A stretch of DNA of 64,000 nucleotides from the NCBI RefSeq assembly GCF_011694815.1, contig NZ_CP050177.1:4689001-4753000 (forward strand), given 5' to 3'. The stretch is from Streptomyces liangshanensis (GTDB lineage Bacteria; Actinomycetota; Actinomycetes; Streptomycetales; Streptomycetaceae). Of this stretch, positions 15,467-22,840 are shown piece by piece; the first letter of the stretch is position 1, and each line of letters begins with the position of its first letter. The position numbers and the translations under genes are program-made. The notes beneath the pieces were generated by a model. It was not told the origin of the DNA, did no database searches, and saw nothing but the letters and a program-made list of their open reading frames with translations.

Positions 15467-15892
15467 GTGACGTTCGAGCAGGAATGGGCCCAACTGCGCG
15501 CGGAGGCGGTCGCGCGGACCGGTATGCGGATCAACAGCATTCCGGCCGAAGGCGGCGGAGGTGGTGGGGGCGATCTGGTGGTCGATCGGGACGACCTCGG
15601 CGCCATCGGGCATGACGCGTATGGGTTGTTGGGGCGGTTGGGGAAGGACGGCGACATCGCCCGTACCTCGACGTTCGACGCGGCGACGGCGCTGACCAGC
15701 GGGAACTTCGCGAGCGGTTCGGCCGTGATGAAAGTGCACGATTTCTGGCAGACCCACCTGAAGACGCTGCTGGACGCCTGCGCGCAGATTTCGAATCATC
15801 TCGATTACAGCAAGGCCCAGCACGCCAAGGACGATGTGAAGATCGAGGGTGATCTGACGCGGATATCCGTGCTCAGTGAATACCTGAAATAG
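15467..15892 (+). CDS. Small WXG100/ESX-like helical protein
   Basis: A 141-aa protein, GTG start at 15467. After a glycine run (EGGGGGGGDL) the body is a helical hairpin like WXG100 family substrates: VVDRDDLGAIGHDAYGLLGRLGKDGDIA, FASGSAVMKVHDFWQTHLKTLLDACAQISNHLDYS, ending IEGDLTRISVLSEYLK. It lacks an exact W-x-G, but the size and layout match Streptomyces ESX-associated proteins. It is 20 bp upstream of the large gene at 15913 and likely co-transcribed, perhaps as chaperone or co-secreted partner. Confidence 0.6.
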   Translation: MTFEQEWAQLRAEAVARTGMRINSIPAEGGGGGGGDLVVDRDDLGAIGHDAYGLLGRLGKDGDIARTSTFDAATALTSGNFASGSAVMKVHDFWQTHLKTLLDACAQISNHLDYSKAQHAKDDVKIEGDLTRISVLSEYLK

Positions 15893-15912
15893 GGCTCGGG
15901 GGAGCACGCGAC

Positions 15913-18258
15913 ATGCTGACGTACGAGGACATCATCGACGCCCCGGTGGCGAAGCTGAAGGCCGCCGCCGACGACTGGTCGGAGATGGCGGGGAAGCTGG
16001 ACAAGCTCGCCGCCGACGCCACCGACGGGATGAAGGCGAAGGCGGACAGCGCGGCCTGGGAAGGCGTCAACGCGGGGGTCACCAAGGCGTTCATCGGGAA
16101 GACGGCCAAGGAGTTCGCGGACGCCGCGGCCGAGGCCCGGGGCGTCAAGTCGATCCTGGAGGACGGTCACCTGGCCATCAAGAAGGCCAAGGACGACCTG
16201 ATCGCCATCCGGGACCACGAGGGCCCCGCGGCCGGCATCCGCGTGGACGGCAAGGGCAAGGTCACGGCGCGGAACCCGTTGTCCGGGATCCCCGCGGCGC
16301 GGCACGACCCCGACTACAGCCTGGGTCTGCAACAGGAGCGGCGGAACATCGAGTCGTGGCAGAAGAGGATCGACCTCATCGTCGACAACTGCAACGACAC
16401 CGACCTCGCCCTCAAGAACACCCTTGAGGCCAACGTCACCGACCGCAAGGACTTCGGCGCTCCCACGTACACGAAGCTGGACCAGGAGGAGGCCGCCCGC
16501 GCCGCCGCGCTGGCGGCCAAGGGCCGGGACCTCACCCACGCCGAACTTCAGCAGCTCAACGAGCTGCTGAAGGACAACAGTTCGTCCGTGGAGTTCTCCA
16601 AGAACTTCTACGAGAAGCTCGGCCCCGAGAAGTCGCTCGCGTTCTTCGGCCAGCTTTCGACGGACACGTACGAGTACGGCAAGGTCGACGCGGAGCGCCT
16701 CAAGGACGTCCAGGAGCTCCAGAAGAACCTGGGCCTCAATCTCGCCACCGCCTCCCACGACAAGGAGTTCACCGACAAGTGGGGTCCGGAGCTGCGGAAG
16801 TTGGGCACGGAGCGCGTTCCGCTGGCCAAGCACGACTTCGGCGGGCCGTTCGGGTACCAGTTGCTCGGCGGGATCATGCGGTACGGGAACTACGACGCGA
16901 AGTTCCTCAACCCGATCGCCGAGCATGTGGCGCAGCTGCACCAGAAGGACCCGTACCTGTTCGCCGAGAACAAGATGGTGAACAGTCCGTTCAAGAACCC
17001 GTTCAACCCCTCCGGCGTGAACGGGGCCGGCTACGACCCGGCGACCGCCATGCTGGAGGCGCTCGGCAACAGCCCGGAAGCGGCCAAGAGGTTCTTCGCC
17101 GACCCGCCGACGGCGTACAACGAGGACGGCACGGTCAACCACGGCGGCACGGTCGACCTCGGCAAGAACAAGGACGGCGACCGGATCGACAACTACCTCG
17201 ACTTCTTCGGCAACGAGAAGTGGGAGTCCTTCCCCGACGTCAACTCGCTGGACCAGAAGGAACTGGAGGCGTCGCTCGGCCAGATGCCCGACGCCCTCGG
17301 CCACGCCCTGGAGGCGGCGACACTCGGCTACCCGGCGGGACAGTCGGACGCCGGCGTGGTGCGGGACGCGGACAACGCCGCCGTGATGCAGCAGGTCATG
17401 GAGAAGTACGGCGCGGACCCCGGGCTGCTCAAGAAGCACGAGGTGATGGCCGACAGCCTGGGCGTCATGGGCGCCGGCTACATCGACGACATCAACTGGG
17501 CGTTGGACAAGAACGCTTCGGGCAGCGTGTTCGCCCCGGGCAGGAACCTGGACGGGCACCTCGACTTCGCGGACACGGCGGACGGGAACGGGCGGAGCGT
17601 CGCCCGGAGCTTCCTCAGCACCATCGGTCAGCACCCGGACGCCTATGCGACGGTCTCCACCGCGGAGCAGGTCTACACCCGCAGTGTGCTGGAGGGGACG
17701 GTGGGTCCGGACGGGAAGATCGAGGAGGGCGCGGCCAGGGCGACCGTCCGCGTGGGCGCCGAGGTGCAGGGCATGCTCGACCAGTCGCGGGCCGACCAGG
17801 TGGAGGCGACGAACCTCAAGACCCACGAGGACTACGAGAAGGCGGTCGCCAAGCGGGCGGGCTGGGTGGAGTTCGGGGCCACGGCGGGCATCGCGGCGGG
17901 CGTCGCCTTCCTGCCCGTGACCGCGGCCGTGGGGACGGCGGCGGTGCTCATCCCGCTGGCGACCGACACCGCCAGTGGCGCTCTCGAACAGGTCGTGAGC
18001 CAGGTGGTCGGCGATGTCTCCGACAACTCGGTGGACGGGCACAAGGAGAAGGTCGAGGAACTCAACGGCGAGGAGAGGAAGAGGATCTACTCCGCCGGCG
18101 AGAGCATGGCCGAGTCCCCGATGGAGAAGTTCTTGCTTCACAACGGAGTGGATCCCGACAGCGATTTCGCAGAGGACCTACGCCAATCGATGCTGCTGGG
18201 TTACGGGGTCGGCAACGACCGGGAGAACCAGCAGGGCAACGACCCCGAGACCGGCTGA
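15913..18258 (+). CDS. Large ESX/polymorphic-toxin-like protein with N-terminal WXG-type helices
   Basis: A 781-aa hydrophilic, Lys/Asp-rich protein. The first 100 residues form a helical hairpin (LKAAADDWSEMAGKLDKLAADATDGM, then ADSAAWEGVNAGVTKAFIGKTAKEFADAA) like the export-targeting region of type VII substrates. The middle (about 110-640) is a large predicted globular region with motifs such as NVTDRKDFGAPTYTKLDQEEA and FNPSGVNGAGYDPATAMLEALG, like Streptomyces AG2-type proteins. Residues 650-690 are hydrophobic (ATAGIAAGVAFLPVTAAVG). No known toxin catalytic motif is visible at the C-terminus. It lies between a WXG-like partner and a lipoprotein in one operon. Confidence 0.6.
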   Translation: MLTYEDIIDAPVAKLKAAADDWSEMAGKLDKLAADATDGMKAKADSAAWEGVNAGVTKAFIGKTAKEFADAAAEARGVKSILEDGHLAIKKAKDDLIAIRDHEGPAAGIRVDGKGKVTARNPLSGIPAARHDPDYSLGLQQERRNIESWQKRIDLIVDNCNDTDLALKNTLEANVTDRKDFGAPTYTKLDQEEAARAAALAAKGRDLTHAELQQLNELLKDNSSSVEFSKNFYEKLGPEKSLAFFGQLSTDTYEYGKVDAERLKDVQELQKNLGLNLATASHDKEFTDKWGPELRKLGTERVPLAKHDFGGPFGYQLLGGIMRYGNYDAKFLNPIAEHVAQLHQKDPYLFAENKMVNSPFKNPFNPSGVNGAGYDPATAMLEALGNSPEAAKRFFADPPTAYNEDGTVNHGGTVDLGKNKDGDRIDNYLDFFGNEKWESFPDVNSLDQKELEASLGQMPDALGHALEAATLGYPAGQSDAGVVRDADNAAVMQQVMEKYGADPGLLKKHEVMADSLGVMGAGYIDDINWALDKNASGSVFAPGRNLDGHLDFADTADGNGRSVARSFLSTIGQHPDAYATVSTAEQVYTRSVLEGTVGPDGKIEEGAARATVRVGAEVQGMLDQSRADQVEATNLKTHEDYEKAVAKRAGWVEFGATAGIAAGVAFLPVTAAVGTAAVLIPLATDTASGALEQVVSQVVGDVSDNSVDGHKEKVEELNGEERKRIYSAGESMAESPMEKFLLHNGVDPDSDFAEDLRQSMLLGYGVGNDRENQQGNDPETG

Positions 18259-18270
18259 GGAGACGTAAGG

Positions 18271-18951
18271 ATGGGGACAGTGATCAGTCGTAGGTCGGTG
18301 GGCGGGAGATTTCTCACCGCGGCCGTGACCGGCTTGGTGCTTCTGGTAGCCACGGGTTGTGGAGGCGACGGGAACAAGGCTCCGAAGGAGCGCGACAAGC
18401 CTGTGGCGGGGACTCAACTTTGCGGTGGCCAGGCAATGTCCGCCGACGCGTCCCAGGCGCTGAAGGTGATCACGGGGGAGTCGGGGTTCGAGCGGTCCGG
18501 GAAGGAGTACACCGTCCCGCGGGCCGCGGAGGACCTCATCACCTCCGATCCCAGGATTGCTCGCGGGGACGCCTGCCGTGTCTACACGCCCATCGGCACG
18601 CCGGAATTCGAGCTGCGAATCACCTGGAGGCGGATCGTCGGCACCCTGAAGGGCGCCCCCGCGCCGAAGTTCACCGTTCTGAGGATGGGGGAGCTGGCCT
18701 TGGCGGCGGCGGACAGCGCGAGCGTTCAGTTCGCTTGCAGAAGCGACAAGTTGTCCGGTATGGCGAGCGACGTCCACATCCGGATCAGCGTGGAGCGTGG
18801 AGGTATGCCGAAGCCGCCCGAGGGTGACGTCGAGGCGTTGAAGGACGCCTATGCGACCGTGGCGCACTCCTACTCGTTGGCGATGGCCAAGGAGCTGGGC
18901 TGCCAGAAGAACGGTGGGCTTCCGGACAAGGCGGTGTTGGATCCCGCGTAG
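18271..18951 (+). CDS. Secreted lipoprotein, third gene of the ESX-like operon
   Basis: A 226-aa lipoprotein. The signal is RRSVGGRFLTAAVTGLVLL with lipobox VATGC. The mature domain (LCGGQAMSADASQALKVITG, AAEDLITSDPRIARGDACRVYTP, VQFACRSDKLSG, SYSLAMAKELGCQKNG) has four cysteines that may form disulfides. It starts 12 bp after the large protein. Such lipoproteins are found downstream of AG2-like or toxin-like genes in Streptomyces and might act as immunity or surface partners; this is inference. Confidence 0.7.
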   Translation: MGTVISRRSVGGRFLTAAVTGLVLLVATGCGGDGNKAPKERDKPVAGTQLCGGQAMSADASQALKVITGESGFERSGKEYTVPRAAEDLITSDPRIARGDACRVYTPIGTPEFELRITWRRIVGTLKGAPAPKFTVLRMGELALAAADSASVQFACRSDKLSGMASDVHIRISVERGGMPKPPEGDVEALKDAYATVAHSYSLAMAKELGCQKNGGLPDKAVLDPA

Positions 18952-18998
18952 CGGTCGGACCTCCCGGGCGTACCGGCGGTAACTTTTCCCGTCGGGGA

Positions 18999-19014
18999 CC
19001 TACCCATGGGTAGG
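18999..19014. promoter_or_regulatory. Perfect 16-bp palindrome before the monooxygenase operon
   Basis: CCTACCCATGGGTAGG is a perfect palindrome centred about 75 bp upstream of the monooxygenase start. It is a good candidate operator for a dimeric regulator such as TetR or MarR. No regulator gene lies beside the operon. Confidence 0.5.
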
Positions 19015-19080
19015 TGGGTGTTCTACGCTCCTGATCGTGCCAGTGATTACTGGCGCAGTGCGGTCGCGGGAGGCGCTGTG

Positions 19081-20610
19081 GTGCAGCACGTACGCGTGGC
19101 GGTCATCGGGTCGGGGTTCGGCGGGCTCGGGGCCGCCGTGCGGTTGCGGCGGGAGGGGGTCACCGACTTCGTGGTCCTGGAGCGGGCCGGGTCGGTCGGC
19201 GGGACCTGGCGGGACAACACCTATCCGGGGTGCGCGTGCGATGTGCCCTCCCACCTCTACTCGTTCTCGTTCGCGCCCGAGCCCGACTGGCCGCGCACGT
19301 TCTCCGGGCAGTCGTACATCCGGGCCTATCTGGAGCGGGTCGCCGACACCTTCGGGGTGCGGCCGCATCTGCGGTTCCACCACGAGGTGATGAGGATCCG
19401 GTGGGACGCGGAGGCGTTGCGCTGGGAAGTCGCCACCTCGCAGGGGGACTTCACCGCCGATGTGGTCGTGTCGGCAGGTGGGGCGCTGTCCGATCCGCGG
19501 GTGCCCGACGTGCCGGGGCTGGAGACGTTCCCGGGGGAGGTCTTCCACTCGGCGCGCTGGGACCACGGGCTCGACCTGCGCGGCAAGCGTGTCGCCGTGA
19601 TCGGTACGGGGGCGTCCGCCATCCAGATCGTGCCGGCGATCCAGCCGGTGGTGGAGAAGCTGACGGTTTTCCAGCGGACGCCGCCCTGGGTGATGCCTCG
19701 GACCGACCGGGCGATCTCGTCGGTCGAGCGGTGGCTGCATCGCGCGGTCCCGGCCACCGGTTCTCTCCGGCGCCAATTTCTCTGGGCGGTACGGGAGTTG
19801 CAGGTGGGGGCCTTCACCAAGAGGCCGGGGGTGCTCGGGATGGTGGAGGTGTGGGCGAAGGCCAACCTGGCGAAGTCCGTCAAGGACCCCGGGCTGCGGG
19901 CCGCGTTGACGCCCTCGTACCGCATCGGCTGCAAGCGCATCCTGCTCTCCAGCACCTACTACCCGGCGCTCGCCCGGCCCAACGTGGGCGTGGTGGCCTC
20001 GGGGCTGGCGGAGGTGCGCGGGTCGACGCTGGTCGCGGCGGACGGGACGGAGGTGGAGGCGGACGTGGTCGTCTTCGGGACCGGCTTCCACGTGACGGAC
20101 ATGCCGATCGGCGAGCGGGTGGTGGGCGCGGCCGGGATCACGCTGGCCGAGGCGTGGAAGGACGGCATGGAGGGGCTGCGCGGGACGACGGCGGCCGGGT
20201 TCCCCAACTGGGTGACGATCACCGGGCCGAACACGGGGCTCGGGAACTCCTCGATGATTCTGATGATCGAGGCCCAGTTGGAGTATCTCGCCGATTATCT
20301 GCGGCAGTTGGGGCGGTTGGGTGGAGGTGGGGGTGAGGCGGGTGAGCGGGTAGCCCTGGATGCCCGCCCTTCCGCCGTTGCCGCGTGGAATCGGCGGGTG
20401 CAGGGGCGGATGAGCCGGACCGTCTGGAACACCGGCGGCTGCACCAGCTGGTACCTGGACGCCCATGGCCGTAACACCACCATCTGGCCCGGGACCACCC
20501 GGGAGTTCCGCCGGGAGACCCGGGCCGTCGACCTTGCCGAGTATGACGTGATCCGTGCCGGTGCCGGTGTGGCGCGGGTGTCGGCCGTCGCTGAGGAGAC
20601 CTTGCGATGA
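19081..20610 (+). CDS. Baeyer-Villiger-type flavin monooxygenase
   Basis: A 509-aa FAD/NADPH monooxygenase that probably inserts oxygen next to a ketone. The FAD motif is VRVAVIGSGFGGLGAAVRL, followed by VLERAGSVGGTWRDNTYPGCACDVPSHLYSF, the typical BVMO segment. The NADPH motif is VAVIGTGASAIQIVPAIQP, and FQRTPPWVMPR and FGTGFHVTDMPIG are conserved. The exact fingerprint FxGxxxHxxxW appears as FPGEVFHSARW. GGGAGG at 19068-19073 fits GTG 19081 (7 nt) better than GTG 19078. It is the first gene of a coupled three-gene operon with a hydrolase and an SDR, a layout expected for ketone or steroid-like catabolism: ester formation, ester hydrolysis, alcohol oxidation. Confidence 0.88.
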   Translation: MQHVRVAVIGSGFGGLGAAVRLRREGVTDFVVLERAGSVGGTWRDNTYPGCACDVPSHLYSFSFAPEPDWPRTFSGQSYIRAYLERVADTFGVRPHLRFHHEVMRIRWDAEALRWEVATSQGDFTADVVVSAGGALSDPRVPDVPGLETFPGEVFHSARWDHGLDLRGKRVAVIGTGASAIQIVPAIQPVVEKLTVFQRTPPWVMPRTDRAISSVERWLHRAVPATGSLRRQFLWAVRELQVGAFTKRPGVLGMVEVWAKANLAKSVKDPGLRAALTPSYRIGCKRILLSSTYYPALARPNVGVVASGLAEVRGSTLVAADGTEVEADVVVFGTGFHVTDMPIGERVVGAAGITLAEAWKDGMEGLRGTTAAGFPNWVTITGPNTGLGNSSMILMIEAQLEYLADYLRQLGRLGGGGGEAGERVALDARPSAVAAWNRRVQGRMSRTVWNTGGCTSWYLDAHGRNTTIWPGTTREFRRETRAVDLAEYDVIRAGAGVARVSAVAEETLR

Positions 20611-21569
20611 ATACCTTGTCCGGCCGTCGTGCGCTGACCGCCGTTTCCGCCGACGGTTCGCGGATCCATGTGGAGGTGTACGGCTCCGAGGGGGGGCCCG
20701 CAGTCGTGCTCGCTCACGGGTGGACCTGCTCGACCCGTTTCTGGTCGGAGCAGACCGCCCTGCTGGCCGCCGACCACCGGGTGATCGTCTACGACCAGCG
20801 GGGGCACGGGCGGACGGCGTTCCCCGGTCCCGCGCCCTGTACCGCCGACGCGCTCGCCGACGACCTGGAGGCGGTCCTCGCCGCGACGCTCGCGCCGGGC
20901 GAGCGGGCCGTGGTCGCCGGGCACTCCATGGGCGGCATGACGATCCTGGCCGCCGCGCGGCGGCCGGTCTTCCGGGAGCACGCGGCGGCCGTGTTGTTGT
21001 GCAGCACGGGCAGTTCGGGCCTGGTCGCGGAGTCGCTGGTGCTGCCGCTGCGTGCCGGGCGGGTGCGGACGCGGCTCACGCGGGCGGTGCTCCGGTCGCG
21101 GGCGCCGCTGGGGCCCGTCACACCGCTCTTCCGGCGGCTCGTGCGCCACGCGACGATGGGTCCCGCGACCGCGCCGGAACGGGTCGAGCGGTGTGCCCGG
21201 ATCGTGCACGCCTGCGGGCGGCGGGCGCGCGTCGCGTGGTCGCACGTACTCGACACGCTCGATCTGGACGCGGAGGTACGGGAGTTGAGGGTGCCCACCG
21301 CTGTTCTGGTGGGGACCGCCGACCGGATGACGCCGCCCGTGCACGCGCGGGCGCTGGCCGCCGCGCTGCCCGACTGCACCGGGCTGACCGTGCTGCCCGG
21401 GATGGGGCACATGACGCCGGTGGAGGCGCCGGAGGCGGTGACGGGGGTCATTCGGGAGCTGGTCGACGCTCATCTGGGAGTGGGTGATCCGGTGCGTGGT
21501 CAGGCGGGAGAGGTGGCGGCTGCCGGTGTGGCCGGCGCCGATGCTGTCGGGGCGGAGGACGTGGCGTGA
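20607..21569 (+). CDS. Alpha/beta-hydrolase (esterase/lipase)
   Basis: A 320-aa alpha/beta-hydrolase. The oxyanion region is LAHGWTCSTRFW, the nucleophile elbow is VVAGHSMGGMTIL (Ser in GHSMGG), the acid is probably in TADRMTPPVHARALA, and the base is the His in PGMGHMTPVEAPEAV. The start ATG overlaps the monooxygenase stop by 4 bp, so translation is coupled. It probably cleaves the ester or lactone produced by the monooxygenase; the true substrate is unknown. The last 30 residues are Ala/Gly/Val-rich and may be a disordered tail. Confidence 0.88.
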   Translation: MNTLSGRRALTAVSADGSRIHVEVYGSEGGPAVVLAHGWTCSTRFWSEQTALLAADHRVIVYDQRGHGRTAFPGPAPCTADALADDLEAVLAATLAPGERAVVAGHSMGGMTILAAARRPVFREHAAAVLLCSTGSSGLVAESLVLPLRAGRVRTRLTRAVLRSRAPLGPVTPLFRRLVRHATMGPATAPERVERCARIVHACGRRARVAWSHVLDTLDLDAEVRELRVPTAVLVGTADRMTPPVHARALAAALPDCTGLTVLPGMGHMTPVEAPEAVTGVIRELVDAHLGVGDPVRGQAGEVAAAGVAGADAVGAEDVA

Positions 21570-22456
21570 GCGGGTTCCGGACGAGCCGTCTCGACGGGCA
21601 GGTCGCCGTTGTCACCGGTGCGGCGCGCGGCGTGGGTGAGCAGCTGGCCCGCAAGCTCTCGGCGCGTGGCGCGCGGGTCGCGCTGGTGGGGCTGGAGGAG
21701 GACGAGCTGAAGCGGGTGGCCGGGCGGCTGCACGGTGACGCCGGCCACTGGTACGCGGACGTCACCGACCACGCCGCCATGGCCCGGGTGGCCGGGGAGG
21801 TGAAGGAGCGCTTCGGGAAGGCGGACCTCGTCGTCGCCAACGCGGGGGTGGCGGCCGGGGGGCCGTTCGTGGACTCGGACCCGGACGCGTGGCGGCGGGT
21901 CGTCGAGGTGAACCTGATAGGCGGGGCGGTGACGGCGCGGGCGTTCCTGCCGCTGCTGCTGGAGAGCCGGGGCTACTTCCTCCAGATCGCGTCGCTGGCC
22001 GCGCTCACCCCGGCGCCGATGATGACCGCGTACTGCGCGTCCAAGGCGGGGGCCGAGGCCTTCGCGCACAGCCTGCGCGCCGAGGTCGGGTACCGGGGGG
22101 TGCGGGTCGGTGTCGGCTACCTGTCCTGGACGGACACCGACATGGTGCGGGGTGCGGACGAGGACGACGTGATGCGGGAGCTGCGGCGACGGCTGCCCTG
22201 GCCGTCCGGCCGTACGTATCCGCTCGGCCCCGCCGTGGACCGGCTCGTCGCCGGGATCGAGCGGCGGTCCGCGCACGTCTACGGACAGGGGTGGCTGCGC
22301 GGCATGCAGTCCGTCCGGGGGTACCTGCCGGGGCTGATCGCCACGGTGGGCCGCCGCGAGATGCGGCGCTTCGGGCCCCGGCTCGACGGGGTGCGCACGG
22401 GGCTCGTGGGGGCGGGCGGGGCGGCCGACGAGCGGGGCCGTACGCTGCGTAACTGA
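21566..22456 (+). CDS. Short-chain dehydrogenase/reductase
   Basis: A 296-aa classical SDR. The cofactor motif is VAVVTGAARGVGEQLARKL, the conserved NAG is VVANAGVAAG, and the active site has YCASKAGAEAF (Tyr-x-x-x-Lys), with the Ser in the FLQIASLAALT segment. The C-terminal extension (about 60 residues after the core) is typical of SDRs acting on bulky substrates. GTG 21566 overlaps the hydrolase stop. It is the third gene of the BVMO operon and may oxidise the alcohol released by the hydrolase. Confidence 0.9.
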   Translation: MSGFRTSRLDGQVAVVTGAARGVGEQLARKLSARGARVALVGLEEDELKRVAGRLHGDAGHWYADVTDHAAMARVAGEVKERFGKADLVVANAGVAAGGPFVDSDPDAWRRVVEVNLIGGAVTARAFLPLLLESRGYFLQIASLAALTPAPMMTAYCASKAGAEAFAHSLRAEVGYRGVRVGVGYLSWTDTDMVRGADEDDVMRELRRRLPWPSGRTYPLGPAVDRLVAGIERRSAHVYGQGWLRGMQSVRGYLPGLIATVGRREMRRFGPRLDGVRTGLVGAGGAADERGRTLRN

Positions 22457-22542
22457 TCGAAATGCGCGGAATGTCGGGCCGTGTAAGTCTGGTCGGGATT
22501 CACCCCCCGTAGGGCCCCACAGACTTCCAGGAGTGGCTTTCC

Positions 22543-22782
22543 ATGGGTATTGCCGACCAGTTCAAGGACAAGGCGCAGGAGATCCAGGACAAGGCGCGGT
22601 CGCGGATGACGAGCGATCAGGAGAAGGACGCCGGCGGCAGCGGCAGGGAGCGCGGCGAGGGCGGTCGCGCGGATGGTCGCGAGGACCGGGACATGGACCG
22701 TGACATGGATCGTGACATGGACCGGGACATGGACCGCGACATGGGTCGTGACAGGGACCGGGATCGTCGGCGCGACGCCTGA
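22543..22782 (+). CDS. Small charged protein with (DMDR)n repeats
   Basis: A 79-aa, highly hydrophilic protein. The N-terminus (MGIADQFKDKAQEIQDKARS) is an amphipathic helix similar to small Streptomyces stress or antitoxin-annotated proteins. The C-terminal half is a near-perfect tetrapeptide repeat, DMDR, encoded by a 12-bp tandem repeat (about 22684-22760), decaying to DRDRDRRR. Probably disordered. No known domain. A separate promoter is likely because it follows the SDR by 86 bp. Confidence 0.6.
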   Translation: MGIADQFKDKAQEIQDKARSRMTSDQEKDAGGSGRERGEGGRADGREDRDMDRDMDRDMDRDMDRDMGRDRDRDRRRDA

Positions 22783-22801
22783 CGCTCCGGTCGATGGCAC
22801 G

Positions 22802-22833
22802 GGAGGCGCACCCCGTTCGCGGGGTGCGCCTCC
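22802..22833. terminator. Bidirectional terminator, perfect 13-bp stem
   Basis: GGAGGCGCACCCC (22802-22814) pairs with 22821-22833 around GTTCGC. It lies between the convergent DMDR-repeat gene and the tricorn protease gene and should stop both. Confidence 0.88.
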
Positions 22834-22840
22834 TCCTGCG

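Noticed and set aside
15805..18141. 778-codon minus-strand frame opposite the large ESX-like gene
   Set aside because: It has a Val/Leu/Arg-biased composition typical of antisense shadows and no RBS or motifs.
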